Part shown: piece after piece, positions 1-6,700 of the stretch
Position numbering within the stretch: the stretch's first letter is position 1
Layout of the letters: each line of letters opens with the position of its first letter
Assembly: GCA_037444005.1 (NCBI GenBank)
Contig: JBBING010000009.1
Span: 1 to 50,776, forward strand
Direction of reading: 5' to 3'
Length of the DNA stretch: 50,776 nucleotides
DNA from: DATLZC01 sp037444005
GTDB taxonomy: Bacteria > Chloroflexota > Dehalococcoidia > DSTF01 > JACRBR01
Notes under the pieces: model-generated
Database searches by the model: none
What the model was told of the DNA's origin: nothing
Seen by the model: the letters and a program-made list of their open reading frames with translations, nothing else
Program-made: the position numbers and the translations under genes

Positions 1-122
1 GGACCACCCGGCGCGTACCGGACGGCCGCGGCAACGCGCCTGCGGGCCGCGCGCAACGACGCCGCGACCGCGAGCGGAACGAGCGCGGTCAGAGCGAGCA
101 GCCACGGCTCGTGCAGGGTCAT
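1..122 (-). CDS. BatA/BatB-type von Willebrand protein, N-terminal fragment (runs off the window)
   Basis: Only the first 40 codons are present, read from an ATG at 122 off the left edge. They encode a short Trp/Leu-rich membrane-anchor segment (MTLHEPWLLALTALVPLAVA) followed by an Arg-rich stretch. This is the typical start of the N-terminal membrane domain of aerotolerance (Bat) von Willebrand proteins. A GGAAGG ribosome-binding site lies just upstream and the preceding vWA gene ends 10 bp earlier on the same strand. The natural reading is the second vWA gene of a Bat operon, but the vWA domain itself is outside the window, so the family is inferred from position and the anchor alone. Confidence 0.6.
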   Translation of the reverse strand, partial: MTLHEPWLLALTALVPLAVAASLRAARRRVAAAVRYAPGG

Positions 123-132
123 TCGCCTTCCC

Positions 133-1092
133 TCACGGAAACCGGCGGAGCGGACCCGCCGCCAGCGTCACGTCGACGACCACGAGCGCGAGCGCCGCCA
201 CCAGCAGCCACGGTCCGAGTTCGCGGTACGCCGGCGGCGACGCCCGTTCAGCCCGCGACGTCTCGAGCTCCCCGATGTGCCGGTAGATCGCCTCCAGCGA
301 GCCCGGGTCGGCCGCGCGGAAGTACTGCCCTCCCGTCACCTCCGCCATCCGCCGCAGGGCGGTTTCGTCGACGTTGAGACGGCGCGCTCGCGCGCTGCCC
401 GGCGGCGGCTCGTCGACAACCCCGATGGTGTACACCCGCACGCCCAACGCCTGGGCCAGCCGCGCCGCTTCGAGCGGCTCCACCAGCCGCTGGTTGTTCT
501 CTCCGTCGGTGAGCAGCACCACCACCCGGCTCGGCCCCGTCGCGTCCCGCAGCAGATTGAGCGCGTCGGCGAGGGCCAGCCCGATGGCGGTTCCGTCTTC
601 GATCTCGATGCGGCCAGCCTCCCGAACGAAATCGGCCAGCGCGCGGTGGTCCAACGTAAGCGGACTCAGCACGAGGCTGCGCGAGCGGAACGCCAGCAGG
701 GCGAGGCGGTCGTCGGGCCGGCTGTCGATGAAATCGAGCAGCGCTTCCTGCGCGATCTCGAGGCGGGGCCGCTCGCCCGGGTCCGCGATCTGCATGGAAC
801 TCGAGATGTCGAGCGCGAGGACGATGTCGATGCCCTCGGCCTCCATCGCCGCCGACACGCGCGCTCCCTGGGGCCGCGCCAGCGCGACGACGACCAGCGT
901 CAGCGCCATGAATCGCAGCGCCGTCGGCACGGCGCGGAGCCGCTGGCGCCAGGTGATTCGCGGCGGCGCGAGCTCGAGCGTGGACAGCGCGACGGCCAGC
1001 GCGCGACGCCGGCCGCGCCACTGCCCCAAAGCCAGCAGGACGACCCCGGCCAGCAGCGCCAGCGCCAGCGGCTCGTCGAATCGCACGCTCAC
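133..1092 (-). CDS. BatA-like membrane-anchored von Willebrand factor A protein
   Basis: The 319-residue product has an N-terminal hydrophobic region (about 8-22 and 61-72), a vWA domain from about residue 88, and a C-terminal membrane segment (about 288-308). The metal-ion-dependent adhesion site is intact: D95-I-S97-S-S99, the Thr of GTAIG near 168, and D196 of TDGENN. Such proteins act at the inner membrane in Bat operons, often with MoxR ATPases, as protein-binding or chaperone-like factors. The start is the GTG at 1092, because it forms a GTGA overlap with the stop of the upstream gene; a longer frame upstream is only a shadow of that gene. No MoxR gene is visible here. Confidence 0.82.
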   Translation of the reverse strand: MSVRFDEPLALALLAGVVLLALGQWRGRRRALAVALSTLELAPPRITWRQRLRAVPTALRFMALTLVVVALARPQGARVSAAMEAEGIDIVLALDISSSMQIADPGERPRLEIAQEALLDFIDSRPDDRLALLAFRSRSLVLSPLTLDHRALADFVREAGRIEIEDGTAIGLALADALNLLRDATGPSRVVVLLTDGENNQRLVEPLEAARLAQALGVRVYTIGVVDEPPPGSARARRLNVDETALRRMAEVTGGQYFRAADPGSLEAIYRHIGELETSRAERASPPAYRELGPWLLVAALALVVVDVTLAAGPLRRFP

Positions 1093-2036
1093 GGCGTGGC
1101 GCCTCCGTCTCGCGCGGCCGTCAGCGCCACGATCTCGTAGGCGGCGGCGAGGTCCTGCTGGACGCGTGCGGGCGCGGGCCGGTATCGCGCGAACCGCACC
1201 GTGTCGCACTGACGCAGGAGATGCTCCGCCAGCCGCGCCGGCCACGGATCCCCGACGGCGTCGGCCAGCGCGCGTCCTGTCTCCGAAGGCGTGAGCGCGG
1301 TGGCCGGAACGCCGAACCGCTGCTCGAGATACTGCCGCACAATGGCCGCGAGCGTCCCGTAGACGGCCGCGACGTCTCCGTCGCGGAAGCTCCGCAGCGC
1401 GTCGAGTCGGCGCAGCGCCGATCGCTGCGGCGGCTCTGGCGAGGACTCGAACGGCGGCGGGCGAATGGCCAGCGCCCGCCGCATCAGGAAGAAGACGACG
1501 AAGCCCAGGCCCGACAGCGTGAGAAACGCCAGGGCGGGCTGCCACCATCCGGGCTGGCCGTGCCCGAACGCCACAGGGCCCGCCGGCGGCCGCAGGTCTT
1601 CCAGCGTCGCCCACGGCGGCGCGACCGGCTCGATGCGCACGCCGGCCGCGGGCACGCGCAGCGTCTCGATGTCGCCGCCCCGCCGCAGTTCCACCGTGAG
1701 GTCCCTCAGCTCGAAGGTCCCTGTCGTGAACAGCGCGAGCTCGAAGGCTGCGGTGGTCCGGGCCTGGACGGCGTCGACGCGCGTCTCGGGCGCCGTCGCG
1801 CTGACGAGCGTGAACGGCGCGAAGTCGTCACTTCCGGCGGGAAAGACGGGCGTGGCGTCCGCCGGATGCCGCACCGAAATTGTGAGGGTCAGGCGGTCGC
1901 CGACGGTGGCGACGGCGGGCTCGAGCGAGACGTCGACGCTGGATTCGGGCGCTGGCGGCTCGGCGTGGCTCGCGGCCCGCGGCCACGCTGCGGTAACGAA
2001 GAGCGTCGCGGCGAGCAGCGCGGCGCGGGCCAGCAT
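1089..2036 (-). CDS. BatD-like exported protein with one membrane anchor
   Basis: The 315-residue protein starts with a signal peptide (hydrophobic residues about 5-20, Ala-rich cleavage region) and continues as a beta-rich region that begins SSVDVSLEPAVATVGDRLTL, the usual opening of BatD/oxygen-tolerance beta-sandwich domains. A single membrane segment follows near 165-190 (FLTLSGLGFVVFFLMRR), then a cytoplasmic helical tail. It overlaps the vWA gene by GTGA, implying translational coupling, and lies 10 bp after a small hypothetical gene. The role is inferred from the neighbourhood: an extracytoplasmic partner of the vWA proteins. The sequence resembles BatD only in architecture and in the first strand. 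Confidence 0.65.
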   Translation of the reverse strand: MLARAALLAATLFVTAAWPRAASHAEPPAPESSVDVSLEPAVATVGDRLTLTISVRHPADATPVFPAGSDDFAPFTLVSATAPETRVDAVQARTTAAFELALFTTGTFELRDLTVELRRGGDIETLRVPAAGVRIEPVAPPWATLEDLRPPAGPVAFGHGQPGWWQPALAFLTLSGLGFVVFFLMRRALAIRPPPFESSPEPPQRSALRRLDALRSFRDGDVAAVYGTLAAIVRQYLEQRFGVPATALTPSETGRALADAVGDPWPARLAEHLLRQCDTVRFARYRPAPARVQQDLAAAYEIVALTAARDGGATP

Positions 2037-2046
2037 GGCACGCCTT

Positions 2047-2460
2047 TCACGCGGGAGCTTCGTGCGAACGCTCCAGCAGCAGCTCCGTGATCTGCGTGAG
2101 CGCGGCGTACGCGTAGACGATGTAGTCCCGCGGGTGGAGGTCGGTGAGCGGTACGAGCGTTTCGTCCCGGGCCTGCACGGGGTCCGGGTTCGTCTCGTCG
2201 AAGTTGATGCTCATCTTGAGCTCACAGAGCTCGCCATCCTCGCGCACGACGACGCAGCCGAGCTCAGGTCCGTGGATGCCCGGGGCCTCGACTTCGATGG
2301 CGTTGGTGAAGAACGCGCCGGGGAAGGGCGGGAACGGCCGCAGCTCCATGGCCGCATCCCGCAGGAGCTCGCGGAGCCGCGCGGCGGCTCGCTCCAGCGC
2401 CAGGTCGGCCAGCGCCTTGCGTTCCAGCGGGTCGGCGATGGTGGTGCTCACGCCGATCAT
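2047..2460 (-). CDS. Hypothetical protein, first gene of the Bat-type operon
   Basis: This 137-residue soluble protein has no signal peptide or membrane segment. An N-terminal helical part (ALADLALERAAARLREL) is followed by a compact alpha/beta region with GCVVVREDGELCELKMSINF and a C-terminal helix. I do not recognise the family. It ends 10 bp before the BatD-like gene on the same strand, so it is probably co-transcribed. The ATG at 2460 overlaps a TATAAT sequence (2459-2464, minus strand). If that box is used, the ATG could not be transcribed and the GTG at 2451 would be the start; I kept the ATG because no -35 element supports the box. Confidence 0.6.
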   Translation of the reverse strand: MIGVSTTIADPLERKALADLALERAAARLRELLRDAAMELRPFPPFPGAFFTNAIEVEAPGIHGPELGCVVVREDGELCELKMSINFDETNPDPVQARDETLVPLTDLHPRDYIVYAYAALTQITELLLERSHEAPA

Positions 2461-2530
2461 TATAGGGAACCGACGCTTCGAGGGCCGCCGGTCCGGAAGG
2501 CCCGGCGCGATAAAGAAACTATGTTATAGT
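2459..2530. promoter_or_regulatory. Divergent promoter region between Bat operon and SufR-like regulator
   Basis: This short AT-richer interval separates divergent genes. On the plus strand TATAGT (2525-2530) is a possible -10 for the regulator gene. On the minus strand TATAAT (2459-2464) is a perfect -10. Neither has a convincing -35 box. A loose inverted repeat GTT-N7-AAC (2523-2535) overlaps the plus-strand -10 and could be an operator. All of this is tentative. Confidence 0.28.
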
Positions 2531-2555
2531 GCAACTGCGTAAAGGGTGGGGGCGG

Positions 2556-3182
2556 ATGCAGGACACGAGGAAACGCATCCTCGATTACCTTCGCAGGCAC
2601 GGCCGCGCGACCGTGAAGGACCTGGGCGAGGCGTTCGGCCTCACGTCGACCGGCATCCGCCAGCACCTGACAGTGCTCGAACGGGACGGCCTCGTCGAAG
2701 CGCGCGAGGAGCGCGGCAAAGTGGGGCGCCCGGCGCTCGTCTACCGGCTGACCACGTTGGGGGACAACCTCTACCCGAAGCTGTACGACCTGCTGGCCAA
2801 CACCATCCTGCAGGAGGTGCGGGCCATGGCGGGCGCCCACGGCCAGCAGAACCTGTACCGCCGCGTGGCGGCGCGATTCGCGGAGCCGTACCTGCCGCGT
2901 ATGGAAGGCCGCTCGCTCGACGAGCGAGTCGCCGAGACCTGCGCCATCATCAACGAACGCGGTTGCCTCGCGGAGTGCCGCCGCGCCGACGGCGAGTGGC
3001 TCATCCAGCAGTACGTGTGTCCGTTCCCCAACGTCGCGTCGGCGAATCCCGGCGTCTGCGCCCTCGAGGTCGAGTTCGTGCGACGGCTCACCGGTGGCGG
3101 CGATGTGCGGCTCGTGTCCAGCCTCGTCCGGGGCGACCGCTCCTGCACGTTCCGGGTACGGCCGCAGCCCCCGCAGGCGTAG
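2556..3182 (+). CDS. SufR-like iron-sulfur winged-helix transcriptional regulator
   Basis: The 208-residue protein has an N-terminal winged helix-turn-helix (about residues 5-62, with ATVKDLGEAFGLTSTGIRQH as recognition region and GRPALVYRL as wing). The C-terminal half carries cysteines in a SufR-like arrangement: a Cys-x12-Cys pair in CPFPNVASANPGVC and a last Cys in SCTFRV, plus two more in ERGCLAEC. SufR-type proteins bind an Fe-S cluster here and repress suf genes. The ATG at 2556 follows a purine-rich GGGTGGGGG and is preferred over an in-frame GTG at 2529. No suf genes are in the window, so its targets may include itself or the divergent operon. Confidence 0.8.
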   Translation: MQDTRKRILDYLRRHGRATVKDLGEAFGLTSTGIRQHLTVLERDGLVEAREERGKVGRPALVYRLTTLGDNLYPKLYDLLANTILQEVRAMAGAHGQQNLYRRVAARFAEPYLPRMEGRSLDERVAETCAIINERGCLAECRRADGEWLIQQYVCPFPNVASANPGVCALEVEFVRRLTGGGDVRLVSSLVRGDRSCTFRVRPQPPQA

Positions 3183-3246
3183 CGTCTTCTTCCGCCACCA
3201 TCGCCTGCGAGCCGGTTTCCATGCGACGACGGCCTCCCTGAAGGGT

Positions 3247-3353
3247 GGCCTTCAGGCAAAGCGGGGAAGGCGCCGCAAGGACCGGGACGACGGCGCGCCG
3301 CGCCCTTGCCGCTTCGATTCCCGTGTCGATGAAGGCCACGCTTCAGCGTGGCC
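3247..3353 (+). repeat. Dispersed repeat copy ending in a GC-rich palindrome
   Basis: A diverged copy of the same text that occurs again at about 3438-3518. It contains CCTTCAGG, GGGGAAGGC, CCGCAAGGA and CGGGACGACG in order, then ends in the palindrome GGCCACGCTTCAGCGTGGCC (3334-3353). There is no gene between 3183 and 3677, a 495-bp stretch; it is filled by this repeat, the longer repeat arm next to it and the proA promoter. Confidence 0.7.
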
Positions 3354-3361
3354 GAAGTCCG

Positions 3362-3559
3362 GTCATGCTGAGGAGGCCGCAGGCCGACCGACGAAGCATC
3401 TCCTCTCACTCACCCGAACGTCTCCCATGACAGCCCGCCTTCAGGAATGGGGGAAGGCCCCGCAAGGATCGGGCCGACGCCCGTCCCCCTTTCATGAAGG
3501 CCACGCTTCAGCGTGGCCGGCAAGCCATGGGTTTGCGGCGGGCAGGATCGAGCCTGCCC
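3362..3559 (+). repeat. Left arm of a ~195-bp inverted repeat flanking proA
   Basis: The segment starts GTCATGCTGAGGAGGCC, runs through TCTCCCATGACAGCCC and CAGGAATGGGGGA, and ends in two paired palindromes: GGCCACGCTTCAGCGTGGCC (3499-3518) and GGGCAGG-ATCGA-GCCTGCCC (3540-3559), joined by a 21-bp spacer with CCATGG. The reverse complement of 5023-5220 matches it nearly throughout, with small substitutions and indels. No transposase gene or target duplication is visible. The format resembles a BIME or a non-autonomous element. Confidence 0.75.
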
Positions 3560-3616
3560 TGCATGAGCTTCATTCCGGCGGTGTGGGGACGGCGACTCTG
3601 AGCGCGGGCCAGCCTT

Positions 3617-3645
3617 TTGCGTTCCTGTGGCGGCGCGCCTACACT
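3617..3645 (+). promoter_or_regulatory. proA: Candidate proA promoter
   Basis: TTGCGT (3617-3622) and TACACT (3640-3645) are spaced by 17 bp, 32 bp ahead of the proA start and just inside the inverted repeats. The match to a housekeeping sigma promoter is moderate. Confidence 0.45.
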
Positions 3646-3677
3646 GCAGCGCCGACCCCGCCGGAGGACATGCGCCC

Positions 3678-4952
3678 ATGACCACGACCGCTAGCGAACT
3701 CGAAACCATGGGCCGCGCCGCGAAGCAGGCCGCGCGCCGGCTCGCCACGCTTTCGACCGAAGTCAAGAACGCCGCCCTGCACGCCATCGCCGACGCCCTC
3801 GTCGCCCACGAGGACGACATCCTGCGCGCCAACACCGAGGACCTCGAGCGCGGCCGCGACGCCGGCCTGCCGCCGAACGTCATGGACCGGCTCGCTCTCA
3901 ACCACGACCGCCTCCTCGGCATCGCCTCCGACGTCCGCACCGTGGCGTCCCTGCCCGATCCCGTGGGCGAGGTGTTCGAGATGCGCACGCTTCCCAACGG
4001 CATGATGGTCGGAAAGATGCGCGTCCCCTTTGGCGTCGTCGCCGCGGTCTACGAAAATCGCCCCAACGTGACCGTGGACATCGCGAGCCTGTGCCTGAAG
4101 TCGGGCAATGCCTGCATCCTGCGTGGGAGCAAGGAGGCGGCGCACTCGAACCGCGCCATCGGCCGCGTCATCGCCGCCGCCGCCGCGCAGGCCGGCGTCC
4201 CCGATGGCGCCATCCAGGTCGTGGAGTCGACGGACCGCGCCGCGGTCGGCGAGCTGCTCAAGATGAAGGACTTCATCGAGCTGGTGGTCCCGCGCGGAGG
4301 CGAAGAGCTCATCCGCTTCGTGGAGGCCAACGCCACCATGCCCGTGCTCATCGGCGGCATCGGCGTGTGCCACACCTATGTCGACCGGGCGGCCGACCTG
4401 GACAAGGCGGTCGAGGTGGTCCACAACGCGAAGACGCGACGCTTCAGCATCTGCAACGCCCTCGACACCCTCCTGGTGCACCGGGAGATCGCGCCCGCGT
4501 TCCTGCCGCGCATCGCCGAACGCTGGGCGGAGAAAGGCGTCGAGATGCGCTGCGACGAGCGCGCTCGCGCCATCCTCCGCGACCGGCCTGGCGTCGTGCC
4601 CGTGAACCCTGAAACCGACTACGGGAAGGAGTTCCTGGCGCTGGTGGCGGCGGTCCGTGTCGTGGACAGCCTCGACGAAGCGCTGGACCACATCTACCGC
4701 TACAGCACGGGGCATTCCGACGCCATCGTCACCGAGGATTACAGCGCCGCCATGCGCTTCCTGCGCGAGGTCGACACCGCGGTCTGCTACGTGAACGCGA
4801 GCACGCAGTTCACCGACGGCGCGCAGTTCGGCCTCGGCGCCGAGATCATCGACTCGACGCAGAAGCTGCACGCCCGGGGCCCCGTGGGCCTGCGCGAGAT
4901 CTGCACGTACAAGTGGATCGTCTTCGGGAACGGACACGTGCGGCCCGCCTGA
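3678..4952 (+). CDS. proA: Gamma-glutamyl phosphate reductase (glutamate-5-semialdehyde dehydrogenase)
   Basis: The enzyme reduces gamma-glutamyl phosphate to glutamate-5-semialdehyde with NADPH, the second step of proline synthesis in the cytoplasm. The 424-residue length is normal for the family. Family hallmarks are present: GVVAAVYENRPNVTVDIA, LCLKSGNACILRGSKEA, the catalytic Cys in RFSICNALDTLLVH and GPVGLREICTYKW near the end. The ATG at 3678 follows GGAGG (3663-3667). The usual partner proB (glutamate 5-kinase) is not adjacent. The gene sits alone between inverted copies of a ~195-bp repeat, which could make the segment able to invert or move. Confidence 0.96.
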   Translation: MTTTASELETMGRAAKQAARRLATLSTEVKNAALHAIADALVAHEDDILRANTEDLERGRDAGLPPNVMDRLALNHDRLLGIASDVRTVASLPDPVGEVFEMRTLPNGMMVGKMRVPFGVVAAVYENRPNVTVDIASLCLKSGNACILRGSKEAAHSNRAIGRVIAAAAAQAGVPDGAIQVVESTDRAAVGELLKMKDFIELVVPRGGEELIRFVEANATMPVLIGGIGVCHTYVDRAADLDKAVEVVHNAKTRRFSICNALDTLLVHREIAPAFLPRIAERWAEKGVEMRCDERARAILRDRPGVVPVNPETDYGKEFLALVAAVRVVDSLDEALDHIYRYSTGHSDAIVTEDYSAAMRFLREVDTAVCYVNASTQFTDGAQFGLGAEIIDSTQKLHARGPVGLREICTYKWIVFGNGHVRPA

Positions 4953-5022
4953 GCGAGGGCCCGCTCTACCCCTGACGTCCACCTTTTGAAGTGCCCGTCG
5001 CGGCACTCCCGGAGCGACCTGG

Positions 5023-5220
5023 CGAAGGGCAGGCTTCAGCCTGGCCGGCGCAACCCATGGACCGCCGGCCACGCTGAAGCGTGGCCTTCATTGGAGGGGA
5101 AGGGGTCGGCCCGATCCATGCGGCGCCCTCCCCCATTCCTGAAGGCGCGGGCTGTCATGGGAGACGTCCGGGTGGGTGAGAGGAGATGCTTCGCCGGCCT
5201 GCGGCCTCCTCAGCATGACA
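5023..5220 (-). repeat. Right arm of the inverted repeat flanking proA
   Basis: Read on the minus strand it repeats the left arm (3362-3559) from TGTCATGCTGAGGAGGCC to the paired palindromes, here at 5067-5086 (GGCCACGCTGAAGCGTGGCC on the plus strand) and 5027-5046. The 492 bp between proA and the next gene (4953-5444) contain this arm, a second palindrome cluster and a promoter, and no other gene that I can support. Confidence 0.75.
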
Positions 5221-5253
5221 GCGGGGGCGACGCCGGGCGGGCCATAATCAGCC

Positions 5254-5349
5254 GGCCACGCTGAAGCGTGGCGTCCCCCACTGATGAAGGGCAGGCTTCA
5301 GCCTGCCCGCCGCAAACCCATGGCTTGCCGGCCACGCTGAAGCGTGGCC
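5254..5349 (-). repeat. Cluster of three palindromes of the same dispersed family
   Basis: It contains a near-complete palindrome (5254-5272), GGGCAGGCTTCAGCCTGCCC (5289-5308) and GGCCACGCTGAAGCGTGGCC (5330-5349). The last two are joined by the same 21-bp CCATGG spacer as at 3519-3539, so the 61-bp unit 5289-5349 is the reverse complement of 3499-3559 apart from the loop. The palindromes would form strong hairpins in RNA or single-stranded DNA. Confidence 0.8.
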
Positions 5350-5372
5350 TTCCTTGGAGGGGGAAGGGCGGC

Positions 5373-5421
5373 TTGACAGTGCGGCACATCTGTTCTATCG
5401 TACATGCGTTCTGTAGAACGC
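5373..5421 (+). promoter_or_regulatory. Strong promoter with overlapping SOS-box-like operator sites
   Basis: TTGACA (5373-5378), a 17-bp spacer and TATCGT (5396-5401) form a good promoter for the small gene at 5445. CGTACATGCGTTCT (5399-5412) matches the Gram-positive type LexA box CGAACRNRYGTTYC at 12 of 14 positions. It overlaps a perfect 16-bp palindrome GCGTTCTGTAGAACGC (5406-5421). A weaker site at 5383-5396 matches 10 of 14. The sites cover the -10 and start point, as expected for repression. Which protein binds is inference. Confidence 0.55.
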
Positions 5422-5444
5422 CTGTGCTGAGAAGGGACGCCGTC

Positions 5445-5540
5445 ATGCCGTTCATCTTTCTGGTCGCCGCCCTCTTCGCCCTCACGGGCGCGTACCTCCT
5501 CTATCAATTCGCCACCGGCGCCCTCGCGGCCGACGACTGA
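5445..5540 (+). CDS. 31-residue single-pass membrane peptide
   Basis: The ATG at 5445 follows GAAGGG with 8 bp spacing and gives a 31-residue product. One hydrophobic helix spans about residues 3-23 (FIFLVAALFALTGAYLLYQF) and the short tail ends in Ala-Ala-Asp-Asp. No family is recognisable at this length. A strong promoter with LexA-box-like operators lies about 45 bp upstream, which invites comparison with SOS-induced membrane peptides such as TisB or SidA, but that is an analogy and not homology. A longer frame upstream runs through the repeats and is not credible. The gene is followed 56 bp later by the DUF1786 gene. Confidence 0.6.
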   Translation: MPFIFLVAALFALTGAYLLYQFATGALAADD

Positions 5541-5596
5541 CCCGGGCCTCGGCCGCCGGCTCGCCGAGGACGGCCGTCCGGTACAATGGAGCCGCC

Positions 5597-6691
5597 ATGA
5601 GGCTCCTCGCGGTCGATGTCGGCACCGGCACCCAGGACATCCTTCTCCTCGACACCTCGGGGCCGCCGGAAAATTCCATCAAGCTCATCATGCCGAGCCC
5701 CACCCGCATCGCGGCGGACCGCATCCGGCGGGCCACGGCGGCGCGCCGCGGGGTCGTCCTCACCGGCGTCGTTCAGGGCGGAGGCCCCTGCCACTGGGCC
5801 CTGGAGGACCACCTGCGTGCAGGCCTGCCCGCCTACGCGACCCCCGAGGCGGCGAAGACCTTCGACGACGAGATCGAGCGCGTCGAGGCCCTGGGCGTCC
5901 GCATCGTCTCCGGCGACGAGGCGCGGTCGATCCGCGACGCGGACCACGTCCCGTTGCGGGACCTCGACCTCAGCGCCATCCGCGCCGCGCTCGCGGCCTT
6001 CGACGTCCCCGGCGAATTCGACGGCCTGGCGCTAGGGTGCCTCGACCACGGCGAAGCCCCGCCCGGCACGTCGGACCGGCTCTTCCGGTTCGAGCATCTC
6101 CGGCGGGTGGTCGAAGGCCGGAACGATCTGCGCGCCTTCGCCTTCCTCCCGGAGGAGGTCCCGCCGTACCTGACCCGGGCCCGCGCCATGCTGGCCTGCG
6201 CCGACGGCGAAGGGCCGACCGTTTTCATGGACACGGGCCCGGCGGCCGGCCTCGGCGCGCTCCAGGACCCGCGCGTCGCGGCGTCGCCGCGCAACGTCGT
6301 CCTGAACCTCGGCAACATGCACACCCTCGCCTTCCATCTCGAGGGCACACGCATCCTCAGCCTGTACGAGCATCACACCGGGGAAATCACCGCGGACCAG
6401 ATCGTCGATTTCACCCGCCGTCTCGTCCGCGGCGAGCTCGAGCACGAGGACATTTTCGGGACCAAGGGTCACGGCGCCTTCTACGTCGAGCGCGACGGCG
6501 CCCGGGAGACGCCTCCTGTCGCGGTCACCGGCCCCCAGCGAGGCAAGATCCGGGAGACGGCGCTGCGCCCCTACTTCGCGGCGCCTCACGGCGACATGAT
6601 GGTCAGCGGGTGCTTCGGGCTCGCGCTCGGCTTCGCAGATCGCATCCCGACGTATCGCGAAGAGATCGAGCGCGCCCTCAGCGTGGCGTAA
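5597..6691 (+). CDS. DUF1786 family protein (ASKHA-like, function unknown)
   Basis: The 364-residue protein begins with MRLLAVDVGTGTQDILLL, a phosphate-loop-like Asp-x-Gly-Thr-Gly motif seen in actin/Hsp70/sugar-kinase-fold proteins, and has a second Gly-rich motif (NVVLNLGNMHTLAFHL) near residue 240. This pattern fits DUF1786, a family found in archaea and some bacteria and sometimes labelled as related to pyruvate formate-lyase activation, without proof. No membrane segments are seen. A TACAAT box at 5582-5587 may be its -10. It converges with the gene at 6701, leaving 9 bp between stops. The biochemical role cannot be given from sequence. Confidence 0.75.
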   Translation: MRLLAVDVGTGTQDILLLDTSGPPENSIKLIMPSPTRIAADRIRRATAARRGVVLTGVVQGGGPCHWALEDHLRAGLPAYATPEAAKTFDDEIERVEALGVRIVSGDEARSIRDADHVPLRDLDLSAIRAALAAFDVPGEFDGLALGCLDHGEAPPGTSDRLFRFEHLRRVVEGRNDLRAFAFLPEEVPPYLTRARAMLACADGEGPTVFMDTGPAAGLGALQDPRVAASPRNVVLNLGNMHTLAFHLEGTRILSLYEHHTGEITADQIVDFTRRLVRGELEHEDIFGTKGHGAFYVERDGARETPPVAVTGPQRGKIRETALRPYFAAPHGDMMVSGCFGLALGFADRIPTYREEIERALSVA

Positions 6692-6700
6692 GAGGCGGCG

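Noticed and set aside
2459..2464. TATAAT overlapping the first ATG of the Bat operon as a leaderless promoter
   Set aside because: The box is perfect but the region 17 bp upstream is not -35-like, and a downstream GTG would be required. I keep it only as a possibility in the intergenic note.
3094..3681. Open frames crossing the repeat region before proA
   Set aside because: They run through palindromes and repeated text that recur elsewhere in both orientations and frames, with no protein-like composition.
3334..5349. A CRISPR array
   Set aside because: The repeated palindromes are irregularly spaced, occur in both orientations and have repeated rather than unique spacers. No cas gene is present.
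5268..5444. An N-terminal extension of the 31-residue membrane peptide
   Set aside because: The added residues are translated from repeat sequence and the promoter. The ATG at 5445 has its own ribosome-binding site.
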